This document shows positions 16,978 through 25,361 of a DNA stretch of 64,000 bases, piece after piece. The position numbers were made by a program, and so were the translations under genes. Every line of letters begins with the position of its first letter. The first letter of the stretch is position 1. The notes beneath the pieces were generated by a model. That model was not told the DNA's origin. It saw only the letters and a list, made by a program, of their open reading frames with translations, and did no database searches. The DNA is from Lachnoclostridium sp. An169 (GTDB lineage: Bacteria; Bacillota; Clostridia; Lachnospirales; Lachnospiraceae), in NCBI RefSeq assembly GCF_002160525.1, contig NZ_NFKT01000018.1, positions 31,827 to 95,826 on the forward strand. Reading direction: 5' to 3'.

Positions 16978-18117
16978 CTATTCATCCCCCTTTACACGTT
17001 TTGCTACCAGTTCGATATTCTGGCTGTCAGCGCTGCCGACAACGGCATTCCTGCCGATCTTGACGTTGTCCGCCACAAGCGCGCGGGTTACAACTGCGCC
17101 CTCTGCCACTTCAACGCCGGGCATCAGGACGCTGTCGATGACTTTTGCGCCCTCTGCCACCTTCGCTCCGGTGAAGAGAACGGAGTTCTTAACCGATCCG
17201 TCTACCACACAGCCCTGGGTGATAAATGCCCTGTCGATGGTGGCGTCCGGTCCGATGTACTGCGGAAGTGCGGTTACGTCTTCTGTATAGATCTTCCATG
17301 TGGAATCGTTGAGATCCAGCTCGTTGTTCTTGTCGAGCAGATCCATGTTCGCCTCCCAGAGAGAGTCGATCGTTCCCACATCTTTCCAGTATCCTTTGTA
17401 TTTGTAAGCATATAATTTCTTGCCGTCTGCGAGAAGAGCCGGGATAATATCCTTTCCGAAATCATGATTGGAATCTGCGCTCTTCATATCAGCCAGAAGC
17501 ATCTTGCGAAGAAGTTTCCAGTCAAAGATGTAGATACCCATGGAAGCCAGGTTGCTCTTCGGCTTCTCCGGTTTCTCCTCAAATTCAACGATGCGTCCGT
17601 CCTCATCTGTATTCATGATTCCGAAACGGCTTGCCTCTTTCATCGGCACCTCAATAACGGCGATAGTTGCGTCAGCACCGCATTCCTTGTGATATGCAAG
17701 CATCTTTGCATAATTCATCTTGTAGATGTGGTCACCGGAGAGAATCAGAAGATATTCCGGTGAAAATGTATCGATGAAATCGATATTCTGCGAAATGGCG
17801 TCTGCAGTTCCTCTGTATACGTCAAGATTTGCGTCTGCCTTCTCACGCGGCGGGAGTACATATACACCGCTGTTCTTTGCGTCAAGTCCCCAGCGGCGTC
17901 CCACTGCGACATAACTGTTGAGCTGGATGGATTCATACTGCGTCAGAACACCGACAACATCGATTCCACTGTTTGCACAGTTACTGAGTGGAAAATCGAT
18001 GATACGGTATTTTCCACCATATGAAACGGCAGGTTTTGCCATTTTTTTGGTCAATTCATGCAGACGAGTTCCTCGACCACCAGCCAAAATCATAGCTAAC
18101 ATGTTATTTTGCTTCAT
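16978..18117 (-). CDS. glgC: glucose-1-phosphate adenylyltransferase catalytic subunit GlgC
   Basis: GlgC catalyses ATP plus glucose-1-phosphate to ADP-glucose and PPi, the controlling step of glycogen synthesis. It shows the nucleotide loop [13 protein letters not shown] (about 12-24), [30 protein letters not shown] and the C-terminal beta-helix hexapeptides. The 379-residue length is typical. GAGAGGG lies 6 bases before the ATG. The operon here holds only glgC-glgD; glycogen synthase and branching enzyme genes must be elsewhere. Confidence 0.95.
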   Translation of the reverse strand: MKQNNMLAMILAGGRGTRLHELTKKMAKPAVSYGGKYRIIDFPLSNCANSGIDVVGVLTQYESIQLNSYVAVGRRWGLDAKNSGVYVLPPREKADANLDVYRGTADAISQNIDFIDTFSPEYLLILSGDHIYKMNYAKMLAYHKECGADATIAVIEVPMKEASRFGIMNTDEDGRIVEFEEKPEKPKSNLASMGIYIFDWKLLRKMLLADMKSADSNHDFGKDIIPALLADGKKLYAYKYKGYWKDVGTIDSLWEANMDLLDKNNELDLNDSTWKIYTEDVTALPQYIGPDATIDRAFITQGCVVDGSVKNSVLFTGAKVAEGAKVIDSVLMPGVEVAEGAVVTRALVADNVKIGRNAVVGSADSQNIELVAKRVKGDE

Positions 18118-18234
18118 AGTGAGCCCTCTCTTTCATTTTTCTGTTCTATATTATACATTTTTTTTGAATGATTTGCTATATTTTTGTGTAAAAAAACGGA
18201 ACTTTACATAAAATATTTTGGTGTTTTTTTATAT

Positions 18235-18296
18235 AAAATAGCAGCGCGTGCTTCGGACGGGACTCCAACCGAAAATCCGTGCTATTTTACCGTAAT
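18235..18296. repeat. imperfect hairpin upstream of the recombinase gene
   Basis: AAAATAGCA at the left pairs with TGCTATTTT at the right, with further partial pairing (CCG/CGG) inside. It lies between the divergent glgC and recombinase genes and could be a terminator or control element. The gap of 269 bases holds no gene. Confidence 0.5.
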
Positions 18297-18386
18297 ATCA
18301 TATGTTTTTGCCCGGGCTGCCCTTCCGTGGCCGGAAGGCAGAGAGCTGGCGGCAGCTGAAAAATCTGTATAGAAAGAGGAGAATAA

Positions 18387-19262
18387 ATGGAAACAGAATT
18401 CGTAATGCAGGAAATGATGATCGGTAAATTTGAAGAGTATCTGGTCGAGAGGGAAAACTCGGCTTCGACGGTGGAAAAATATGTAAGGGATGTAAAAACT
18501 TTTTTCCGGTTTCTCGGAGATGTTCCGGCAGTCAGCAGGAAGAGGCTTCTGGAATATAAGGACTGGCTGTTGGAAAATTATGCAGTGCGCAGCGCCAATT
18601 CCATGCTCGTGGCGCTTAACCAGTTCCTGGTATTTATAGAAAAGGGGAAAATGCGGATAAAGCAGATCAGGGTCCAGACGCAGATGTTCCGGGAAGCAGA
18701 GCGGGAAATGGACAGGGAGGAATTCATCCGGCTTGTGAAGACCGCACGGGCCCACGGCAGGGAACAGCTGGCACTGCTCATGGAAACGGTCTGCTCTACA
18801 GGCATCCGCATCAGCGAACTGAGATTCTTCCGGGTGGAGAATGTCCGCAGAGGGATGGTGAAAGTGTGGAATAAAGGAAAATACCGCCTTGTGCTCCTGC
18901 CGGAGAGCATCCGGAAGAAACTTCTTATATATATAAGTAAGAACAAAATACGTTCCGGCGCGGTATTCTGTACGAGGAACGGCAAGGAGAAGGACCGCTC
19001 GAATATATGGAAAGAGATGAAGAGTGTTGCGGAAAAAGCAGACATTGACCCTGAGAAGGTATTCCCCCATAATCTGAGACATCTTTTCGCGAGGACCTTT
19101 TATAAAAAGACGAAAAATCTCATCAATCTTGCCGATATACTGGGACACAGCAGCCTGGAGGTCACGAGGATATATACGTCGGAGGGGATCGAGGAGTGGA
19201 AGCGGAATCTGGAGATGCTGGATCTGGTGGATGAGGGGGACTGGAAGGAGAAGAAAAAATAA
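18387..19262 (+). CDS. tyrosine recombinase beside the pilus switch (probable invertase)
   Basis: This 291-residue phage-integrase-family recombinase has an N-terminal SAM-like core-binding domain (about 10-95) and a catalytic domain with the full set of residues: R141 (GIRISEL), K165 (NKGKYR), H228 and R231 (HNLRH), H254 (GHSS) and nucleophile Y263 (RIYTS). GAGGAG precedes the ATG. There is no excisionase, phage gene or att/tRNA context. Instead its stop codon overlaps the first base of the left 27-bp inverted repeat of the segment at 19262-19653. The simplest reading is that it inverts that segment and so switches the pilus operon. A housekeeping XerC/D role is less likely, given the position. 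Confidence 0.88.
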   Translation: METEFVMQEMMIGKFEEYLVERENSASTVEKYVRDVKTFFRFLGDVPAVSRKRLLEYKDWLLENYAVRSANSMLVALNQFLVFIEKGKMRIKQIRVQTQMFREAEREMDREEFIRLVKTARAHGREQLALLMETVCSTGIRISELRFFRVENVRRGMVKVWNKGKYRLVLLPESIRKKLLIYISKNKIRSGAVFCTRNGKEKDRSNIWKEMKSVAEKADIDPEKVFPHNLRHLFARTFYKKTKNLINLADILGHSSLEVTRIYTSEGIEEWKRNLEMLDLVDEGDWKEKKK

Positions 19263-19288
19263 CCACATAATATTAATTATGTGGTAAA
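19262..19288 (+). repeat. left inverted repeat (IRL) of the invertible segment
   Basis: A 27-base sequence that is the perfect reverse complement of 19627-19653. Its core is itself nearly palindromic: arms ACCACATAAT and ATTATGTGGT flank the asymmetric centre ATTA, followed by AAA. This fits a tyrosine-recombinase crossover site. It starts on the last base of the recombinase stop codon. Confidence 0.93.
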
Positions 19289-19331
19289 GATACTGCAAAA
19301 AATTTCAGTAAGAGAACATTTATTCTCTAAA

Positions 19332-19360
19332 ATTCTATACCACAAGTATTTGAAAGTCAA
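19332..19360 (-). promoter_or_regulatory. sigma-A-type promoter inside the invertible segment, facing left (OFF orientation)
   Basis: On the minus strand, TTGACT (19360-19355), a 17-base spacer and TAGAAT (19337-19332), each five of six matches to consensus. It is the best promoter I can find on either strand of the segment. As given, transcripts would run antisense through the recombinase gene. On inversion it would drive the pilus operon. Confidence 0.75.
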
Positions 19361-19626
19361 TAGTGAAAAAATAACTTTCTATAAGAACCATTTAATATAT
19401 AGATAACTATAATTTCTGAAAATTGATACAGACGATTCTAAATATTACATAAAATCAAAATGCTGCTGCCGGATAAAAATTTCTCGGGAAATATCTCTGC
19501 CAATTACAGAACAGAGAAAATATACGGATCTGTTTGAGTTAATAATGACTGACAGGACTGCGGAATAAGCTGTCTTTTCAGTAAACTTCTTTACAAACTA
19601 TTTCCATTCACCCCAGTGAAGCCAGA

Positions 19627-19653
19627 TTTACCACATAATTAATATTATGTGGT
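19627..19653 (-). repeat. right inverted repeat (IRR) of the invertible segment
   Basis: The perfect reverse complement of 19262-19288 over 27 bases. The central tetranucleotide reads TAAT here and ATTA in the left copy. The two sites are therefore in opposite orientation, which favours inversion over deletion. Confidence 0.93.
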
Positions 19654-19831
19654 GAAAATATACAGAGCATTTTCTGCAGCTGCTTTCGTACAGAGAGGAC
19701 GCTGCAAATTCTTACAGACAGTTAAAAAATAGCCGACGGTCAGAAGTTGAATTCGGAAAAGTGTGATTAGTTGGCAAATATTTTAGCTGGTTTAACGTAT
19801 AAAGTTAGTGTGAAAGAAGGAACGGAGGGCT

Positions 19832-22800
19832 ATGAATAAGGGTGTAGGAAAAAAACAGGGGAATGTGGGAAGACGATTGGCCGGAATTGTGATCACTCTG
19901 GTAATGGTGCTTGGAATGTGTACAGGACTGACACCTCAGGGGACAGGAGAAGTACAGGCGGTAACGACGACAGGAACCAGCGGGCATGTGGCGGATGATG
20001 ATACGCGGACAACATATACAAATTATTTAAATGACGGAACCAGCGGGGAGTTGACCACGGAATTTTCCGGGCGAGTGTGGGCGGACAAGACGGTCACTAC
20101 CGATGATCAGACATTCAGCGGTGATGCCGGACCTGATATCAAAGTAACAAATGACTCGGATTTTCTGGTGACGTATTCCGCCTTGGCGACGACACAGAGT
20201 ATTACCGGAGAGGCTCAGAGTCCGCTTGATGTTGTGTTTGTAGTGGACTTTTCGGGATCGATGATAAATTATGCAATGGATAACGTAGAAAGCCGACTGG
20301 CAAATTTGCTGGATGCGCTGAACAGCTCGATTAAGACTCTGATGGAGGCCAATGAGTATAACAGAGTGGCGGTGGTATGCTATTCAGGAAAGCCGGATGA
20401 AAGTGTATCCGCATCAGAAGTTTTGTTGCCTTTAAACCACTATTCTTCGAGCCAGAATTACTTTTCTATTAGTGACCGCACGGCGACTACATCAGAAAGA
20501 ACAGTTAGTTGGAATATAGATGGGGTATCAGGGAATCACACTGTTCAGCAGGCACATGCTACGAATACTCAGATGGGCCTGTATACTGGTATGAATTTAT
20601 TGACTGTTTCGGATACAACAGTGGAAATCAATGGTCAAACAGTTCAGCGCGTACCAGCGGTGATTCACTTATCTGACGGTAATCCCACAGTTTCGTCAGA
20701 CAGTCAAAATTGGTGGGAACCGGCAAACAATTCGGGAAACGGCAATGGTGTTGTCCGTATCAGCTCAGTAGGAAACGGCCTGAAAGCAATGATGACGGCA
20801 ACCTATATGAAGCAAGAAATTAATCGGCATTATAATGCTGATTCAAACTCCGATTATGCGGTGCATGTATATAACATTGGGATGGGGCTGAATGGTATTT
20901 TCAATGAGGTAAAAGCCTCTTCTAATTGGAATACGGATATAGATGCCAATAAATCGCAAAATCTCGCGTATGTATCACTGAATCCAGGTAGCCACTGGAA
21001 TGACAGTAATAATATTGCTCAAAATTTTCGGGATACATGGAATCAATATAAGAACGGCACTAACGTAATCATACCGGTTTCAGAGCCAGCGGCAAGTGCT
21101 GGACCAGGAGATTGGACATCTTGGTGGGAGAGTACCTTTCCATCAGAGAATTATACAGTTACTCATCCTTCTCAGAATGATATTACTGAAGTCAATGATT
21201 TGAACTATGTGGATCAATATTTTTCTGCTGATAGTGCAGATCAAGTTACAGAAGTTTTTGAAAATATTGTCAGCGACATCACAATGTCCACCCCTCAGGT
21301 GCCGACAAATGTCAGCCCTGATGCTATCGACCAGAGCGGCTACATTACATATACTGATGAAATCGGCGATTATATGGAGGTCAAGGATGTAAAAAACCTG
21401 ATCTTCTCCGGTACGAATTTTACAAATCCTACTGGAAGTACAAACGGCAATACCACTACCTACGCCTTCAGCGGTGAGATTGACAGCCCGGTTTACGGGA
21501 AGCAGAACGCCAATGATATTGTTATTACGGTTACATCGAACACGGATAGCAGCACGGGCAAAATGACTCAGACTCTTACGGTAAAAATACCTGCTTCAGC
21601 GATTCCCCTGCGTGTGAATACAGTAGAGTTGGATTCATCCGGGAATGTGAAAAGTCACACAACTAATAATGCCTATCCTGTGCGTCTTTGTTATACCGTA
21701 GGAGTGCAGGATGGCGTAAAGAATGCTGACGGAACTGTGGATCTTTCAAAGATTGACGATGCATACAAGCAGGCAAATACCGGAACGGACGGCCTGTATT
21801 TTTACAGCAACAAATATACGGGTGATATAAAGTGCGAGGATCAGGAGACAGCGGGCAACGCATACGTCGAGTTTACACCTGCGAAGAACAACCCATATTT
21901 CTATGTTCAGGAGAGTATTCCGCTGTATACAAACGAATTGTGTACGGAGCCGGTAACAGAAATGCCGACTCCTAATGACGGCAAGACTTACTATTATCAG
22001 GTACAGTATTACAGCGGCACGCAAAGCGTAACCGAAAGCCGCTCAGTCACCGGAATCAAGGGGACGACCGAACTAATAAACAATCAGTATTGCGTGAAAG
22101 CAGGCGAAATGAATGCGCCTCATGCTGATTCCAAACATGCAGAAAAGCAAACTAATAATACTGCTACTGCGGAGCTGTATTATTACGCGCATATGGACGG
22201 AGAAAATGCGAAAATACATCTGGGCAATAACGGACGGCTTGCGGTAAAAACGGCTTCACTTGCCGTAGAAAAGGACATAGAAGTTCCAGAAGGAATGGAC
22301 GCCGGACAATTCGCAGATCAGGAATTCTCTTTTACCGTGACGCTCAAGGATACTGACAGTAACTTGGTTTCAGGTACATTTTCCACAAGGCATGTAGCTG
22401 ATGACGGGAATGGAAATGAAGTGTCTGTAGAAAGCGGAATAACTTCATTGAATTTCACTGACGGAACCGCCACGTTTAACCTCAAACCCGGTGAGAAACT
22501 CTATATCGACGGGCTCGTCAAAGGATGGAGTTATACGGTAAGTGAGACGGATGATCCAGACGATGGTTTTGATCAGACTACTCCGGCAGACGGAGACGCA
22601 TCAGGTATACTCGGAGATGCAACGACAACAGCTTTGTTTGCTAATACATATTATCCCGGTTCTATTGCCGTGACCAAGCGGGACGGTGCGGGAGATCCGC
22701 TGAAAGGCGCGGCGTTCCAGCTCTATAAGGATGATGGAACAGGCGGCAAAACGAAAGTCGGAAGTCCGGTTTCCACAGTGCCGAGAATACGGCAGAGGAT

Positions 22801-23332
22801 AGCGAACGGAGATTCTCGATTTGACCTTGAGCATATGATTTTTACGGATACGGATGGCAAGAGCTATCCGGTCCATACTGACGGCTCCGGCACGCAGAGA
22901 TATTTCTATTACCGCAGCCTGACCACTGAAGAACAGCAGAAATATGAGCAGGGCACCCTTACGGGGTATGAGGAAGTCGCCGAGTTTACAAATCTTCTTG
23001 TAAATGAAGCGTACTATCTCAAGGAAACTGTAGTACCAGACGGGTACAATGCGCCTCAAACCGATGATGACGGATACCTGATCGTGGGACAAAACGAACA
23101 GACGAAAATTTCAGTACCAACCTCAGATGGCGGAACTTCGGTATATCATCTTCTGTTTACGGTGACTAACCATAAGAAGATGGTCCTGCCAACTACCGGC
23201 CTTTCAGGCATAGGATGGTATCTGGCAGCGGGAGTATTGTTTCTGACCGGGTCAGTCGTCTTATGGAAGCTGAAAGGTGCAAAGAAAAGAACTGTAAGAA
23301 TACATGCCCGCCGCCGCAGACGGCGTAAATAA
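19832..23332 (+). CDS. LPXTG-anchored pilus tip adhesin with von Willebrand A domain
   Basis: This 1166-residue secreted surface protein has a signal peptide (about 14-44) and a VWA domain with MIDAS D139-x-S141-x-S143 (DFSGS) and a later HLSDGNPT. SpaA/Cna-B-type beta-sandwich domains follow from about 800, with E-box-like segments such as YYLKETVVPDGYN. It ends with the sortase motif LPTTG (1119-1123), a hydrophobic helix and an Arg-rich tail. VWA proteins of this layout are tip adhesins of sortase-built pili. The VWA part (about 20.4-21.3 kb) is visibly richer in A/T at third codon positions than the flanks, which may reflect allelic exchange. ACGGAGGG precedes the ATG. It is the first gene of the pilus operon. 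Confidence 0.9.
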   Translation: MNKGVGKKQGNVGRRLAGIVITLVMVLGMCTGLTPQGTGEVQAVTTTGTSGHVADDDTRTTYTNYLNDGTSGELTTEFSGRVWADKTVTTDDQTFSGDAGPDIKVTNDSDFLVTYSALATTQSITGEAQSPLDVVFVVDFSGSMINYAMDNVESRLANLLDALNSSIKTLMEANEYNRVAVVCYSGKPDESVSASEVLLPLNHYSSSQNYFSISDRTATTSERTVSWNIDGVSGNHTVQQAHATNTQMGLYTGMNLLTVSDTTVEINGQTVQRVPAVIHLSDGNPTVSSDSQNWWEPANNSGNGNGVVRISSVGNGLKAMMTATYMKQEINRHYNADSNSDYAVHVYNIGMGLNGIFNEVKASSNWNTDIDANKSQNLAYVSLNPGSHWNDSNNIAQNFRDTWNQYKNGTNVIIPVSEPAASAGPGDWTSWWESTFPSENYTVTHPSQNDITEVNDLNYVDQYFSADSADQVTEVFENIVSDITMSTPQVPTNVSPDAIDQSGYITYTDEIGDYMEVKDVKNLIFSGTNFTNPTGSTNGNTTTYAFSGEIDSPVYGKQNANDIVITVTSNTDSSTGKMTQTLTVKIPASAIPLRVNTVELDSSGNVKSHTTNNAYPVRLCYTVGVQDGVKNADGTVDLSKIDDAYKQANTGTDGLYFYSNKYTGDIKCEDQETAGNAYVEFTPAKNNPYFYVQESIPLYTNELCTEPVTEMPTPNDGKTYYYQVQYYSGTQSVTESRSVTGIKGTTELINNQYCVKAGEMNAPHADSKHAEKQTNNTATAELYYYAHMDGENAKIHLGNNGRLAVKTASLAVEKDIEVPEGMDAGQFADQEFSFTVTLKDTDSNLVSGTFSTRHVADDGNGNEVSVESGITSLNFTDGTATFNLKPGEKLYIDGLVKGWSYTVSETDDPDDGFDQTTPADGDASGILGDATTTALFANTYYPGSIAVTKRDGAGDPLKGAAFQLYKDDGTGGKTKVGSPVSTVPRIRQRIANGDSRFDLEHMIFTDTDGKSYPVHTDGSGTQRYFYYRSLTTEEQQKYEQGTLTGYEEVAEFTNLLVNEAYYLKETVVPDGYNAPQTDDDGYLIVGQNEQTKISVPTSDGGTSVYHLLFTVTNHKKMVLPTTGLSGIGWYLAAGVLFLTGSVVLWKLKGAKKRTVRIHARRRRRRK

Positions 23333-23335
23333 GTG

Positions 23336-23363
23336 ATATAAAAGTGCAAAAATGCTTTTATAT
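23336..23363 (+). other. hairpin between tip adhesin and major pilin genes
   Basis: ATATAAAAG(T)GC pairs with GCTTTTATAT around a short A-rich loop, without a following T run. In pilus operons such intergenic hairpins can protect or separate mRNA segments so that the major pilin is made in excess. This is a suggestion from position. Confidence 0.5.
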
Positions 23364-23405
23364 AAATAAACTCTCATAAAACAAGAAAAGGAAGGAGAAA
23401 ATCTT

Positions 23406-25217
23406 ATGAGAAAGAGTAACAGATTATTATCTCGTTTCACAGGAACGTTTGCTGCTCTGGCGCTCGTAATCGGTCTGGCGCCGGCAACGGCGTTTGCCGC
23501 AGATGGAGAAGCGAGTATCACGATTAAAGAACCGACATGGTCGGATGGCAGTAAAGACTGGGCGGGTACACAGGCAAACGCGTATCTGGTGCTGGATCAG
23601 GTAGATGATTCAGAGACAGATCCTGCTAAGAAACTTTATTCCGTAACTACTGACTTCGATGCATTTTTCAACATCGATACGGATGCCGGAAGCGGTTCAA
23701 TCGATGAAGTATTTGGAACTGCCGGAACTGGCGGCATTGTGTACCTGTGGTTTGACGACACTGACCTTTCTGCCGGTAGGACCCAGCCTGCTTCCGGTGA
23801 GTATATCACCTTCTCCGGTGATGACGCCAAGGCGCTTGATAAGACATACGGTGAAGCTGACCTGGTGAGCCGTATCGTTGGAGATGGTGGTGAAGGTGGA
23901 AGCAATGCGGGTGTGTTCTATTCCTGGATTGAGAAGTATATTGAAAAGAATAGGAATAGTATAACTGAGCCACTTACAGCCATAGCTGGATCAGATGCAA
24001 CTATGACTATCAGTAACCTTAAGGAGGGATACTACGCCATCGACTTCAAGAACATTCCCTCTGGCTTAAGTCTCAAGCAGGGGGTGATGATTGCGACGAC
24101 AGGGAGTACCTCAGCTGAGATGAACCTCAAGGCGGAGGATCTGCCTTTTGACAAGAAAATAAGCGAGAAGGACGCGAACGAGTGGTTTGATGAGCTTACT
24201 GCCGAGACAGGGGATGTGCTTGACTATCAGCTGACAGCGCAGGTTCCCACGCTGACCGACTATGACAATCTCACCAAGTTTACTATGAGTGATACGCTGG
24301 AAAAGCAGGAGTTTGATCCTGCCAGTGTTGAAATTGCTATCAATGGTGCCGCTATTACACGGGGAACGGGTGCTGACAGTAATAAGTTTTATATTGGACA
24401 GACTCTCCTTGCGACACTGACTCCGGTCGGCTATGCCAATGGCGAGAGTTCCTTCACCCTCACTTTTGTACCATCTGCTCTCGAGGCATATGAGGGCGAG
24501 ACAGTCGCTGTTACCTACAGTGCAAGGCTTACCACTGACGCGGTGAAGGTAAACGTCAATGACGCCGAACTGGTATGGAGCAATAACGGATCTGACAGCA
24601 GCCTGACTGATTCCACCGAGGTGTATACCTACGGCATCGAGCTGACAAAGACCTTCAGTGACGCTACTGTTTCAGCTGATGAGATTGGTGAGGTGACATT
24701 CCAGCTGTACAGGGTAAATGGGCAGAATGAGGAGCCCCTCTATTTTACCGGCTCTGCCGGAAGTTACATCCTTGTGTCCGATTCCGATGGAACTGGCAGT
24801 GTAACGATGGACCTCAAACTTGACACGTCCAGCAGGAAACTGACTGTTGTGGGGCTGGATGATGATGAGACCTACATCCTGAAGGAGACCAATACTGCAG
24901 ACGGCTATAACCTGATTGACGAGAATGTCACCATTGATCTTGAAGCACAGGCTGACCCAAAGGCAATGCTGCTTGACGAAAAAGCAACAAGCGTCAAACT
25001 GGGAAGTAATCGTCTTACGGTGTCCTTTGTAAACAATACGAACACTACAGATACGGCAATTGCAAGCGTTGCCTTCGAGCTGTACAACCAGAAAGGCTTC
25101 AGCCTGCCGCAAACAGGCGGCGCAGGCACATGGGCGCTGACAATGGGAGGGATTCTTCTGATCGCAGCGGCGGGAGGACTGTTTGTGATCTCCAGAAGAA
25201 AAAAATCTTCTAAATAA
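23406..25217 (+). CDS. major pilin, SpaH/EbpB-type isopeptide-forming LPXTG protein
   Basis: This 603-residue shaft pilin has a signal peptide with cleavage near AFA-ADGE (about residue 30). An N-terminal pilin domain is followed by a fimbrial isopeptide-forming D2-type domain (about 250-400, DKKISEKD... VLDYQLTAQVPTLTDYDNLTKF). A SpaA-type domain with the E-box-like ETYILKETNTADGYNL follows. The C-terminus has LPQTG (567-571), a hydrophobic helix and RRKKSSK. The Lys of such D2 domains is the site class C sortases join to the LPXTG Thr of the next subunit. GGAAGGAG precedes the ATG. It lies between the tip adhesin and the sortases. Confidence 0.92.
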   Translation: MRKSNRLLSRFTGTFAALALVIGLAPATAFAADGEASITIKEPTWSDGSKDWAGTQANAYLVLDQVDDSETDPAKKLYSVTTDFDAFFNIDTDAGSGSIDEVFGTAGTGGIVYLWFDDTDLSAGRTQPASGEYITFSGDDAKALDKTYGEADLVSRIVGDGGEGGSNAGVFYSWIEKYIEKNRNSITEPLTAIAGSDATMTISNLKEGYYAIDFKNIPSGLSLKQGVMIATTGSTSAEMNLKAEDLPFDKKISEKDANEWFDELTAETGDVLDYQLTAQVPTLTDYDNLTKFTMSDTLEKQEFDPASVEIAINGAAITRGTGADSNKFYIGQTLLATLTPVGYANGESSFTLTFVPSALEAYEGETVAVTYSARLTTDAVKVNVNDAELVWSNNGSDSSLTDSTEVYTYGIELTKTFSDATVSADEIGEVTFQLYRVNGQNEEPLYFTGSAGSYILVSDSDGTGSVTMDLKLDTSSRKLTVVGLDDDETYILKETNTADGYNLIDENVTIDLEAQADPKAMLLDEKATSVKLGSNRLTVSFVNNTNTTDTAIASVAFELYNQKGFSLPQTGGAGTWALTMGGILLIAAAGGLFVISRRKKSSK

Positions 25218-25248
25218 CTGCAAGGAACACAATGATTTATATAGATGT

Positions 25249-25321
25249 GGGCGGAAATTTCCGCCCATCCTTCTTTCTGATGCTTTTCCCCGTGCTTTGC
25301 CGGAGCCTTGGGAAAAGCATC
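25249..25321 (+). other. two strong hairpins between major pilin and first sortase gene
   Basis: Hairpin 1 is a perfect 18-base palindrome GGGCGGAAATTTCCGCCC (25249-25266). Hairpin 2 has a 12-bp stem GATGCTTTTCCC / GGGAAAAGCATC (25279-25290 with 25310-25321). Neither has a full T tract. They are likely partial terminators or RNA-stability elements that keep sortase expression below pilin expression. Confidence 0.6.
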
Positions 25322-25361
25322 TGAACTTTTATCATGAGGTGTGGAAACGGGGGCAAGGTAT

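Larger units (their letters stand above)
19262..19653. other. putative invertible DNA switch (promoter inversion)
   Basis: Two perfect 27-bp inverted repeats bound 338 bases that contain no gene but one strong promoter (19332-19360), which points left toward the recombinase. The segment lies between a tyrosine recombinase gene and a pilus operon. After inversion, position x becomes 38915 minus x. The promoter would then occupy about 19555-19583 on the plus strand, some 240 bases before the adhesin start. The arrangement matches the invertible promoters known from gut Bacteroides and Clostridia. Inversion itself is not shown by one sequence. Confidence 0.85.
19263..19831. other. gene-free stretch: invertible segment plus pilus leader
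   Basis: There is no gene here. The left part (19262-19653) is the inverted-repeat-bounded segment. The remaining 178 bases form the untranslated leader of the pilus operon, AT-rich, ending in a strong ACGGAGGG ribosome site. In the leader I see no convincing promoter (the nearest candidate TTGGCA/TATAAA has a 21-base spacer), so expression of the pilus genes probably depends on the segment. Confidence 0.8.

Noticed and set aside
18387..19262. Reading the tyrosine recombinase as a prophage or ICE integrase
   Set aside because: No att duplication, tRNA target, excisionase, phage or conjugation genes lie nearby; the flanking inverted repeats fit inversion better.
18282..19298. 338-codon minus-strand open frame opposite the recombinase
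   Set aside because: The recombinase frame carries all catalytic residues. The antisense frame crosses the inverted repeat and has no domain, though an antisense RNA there is plausible.
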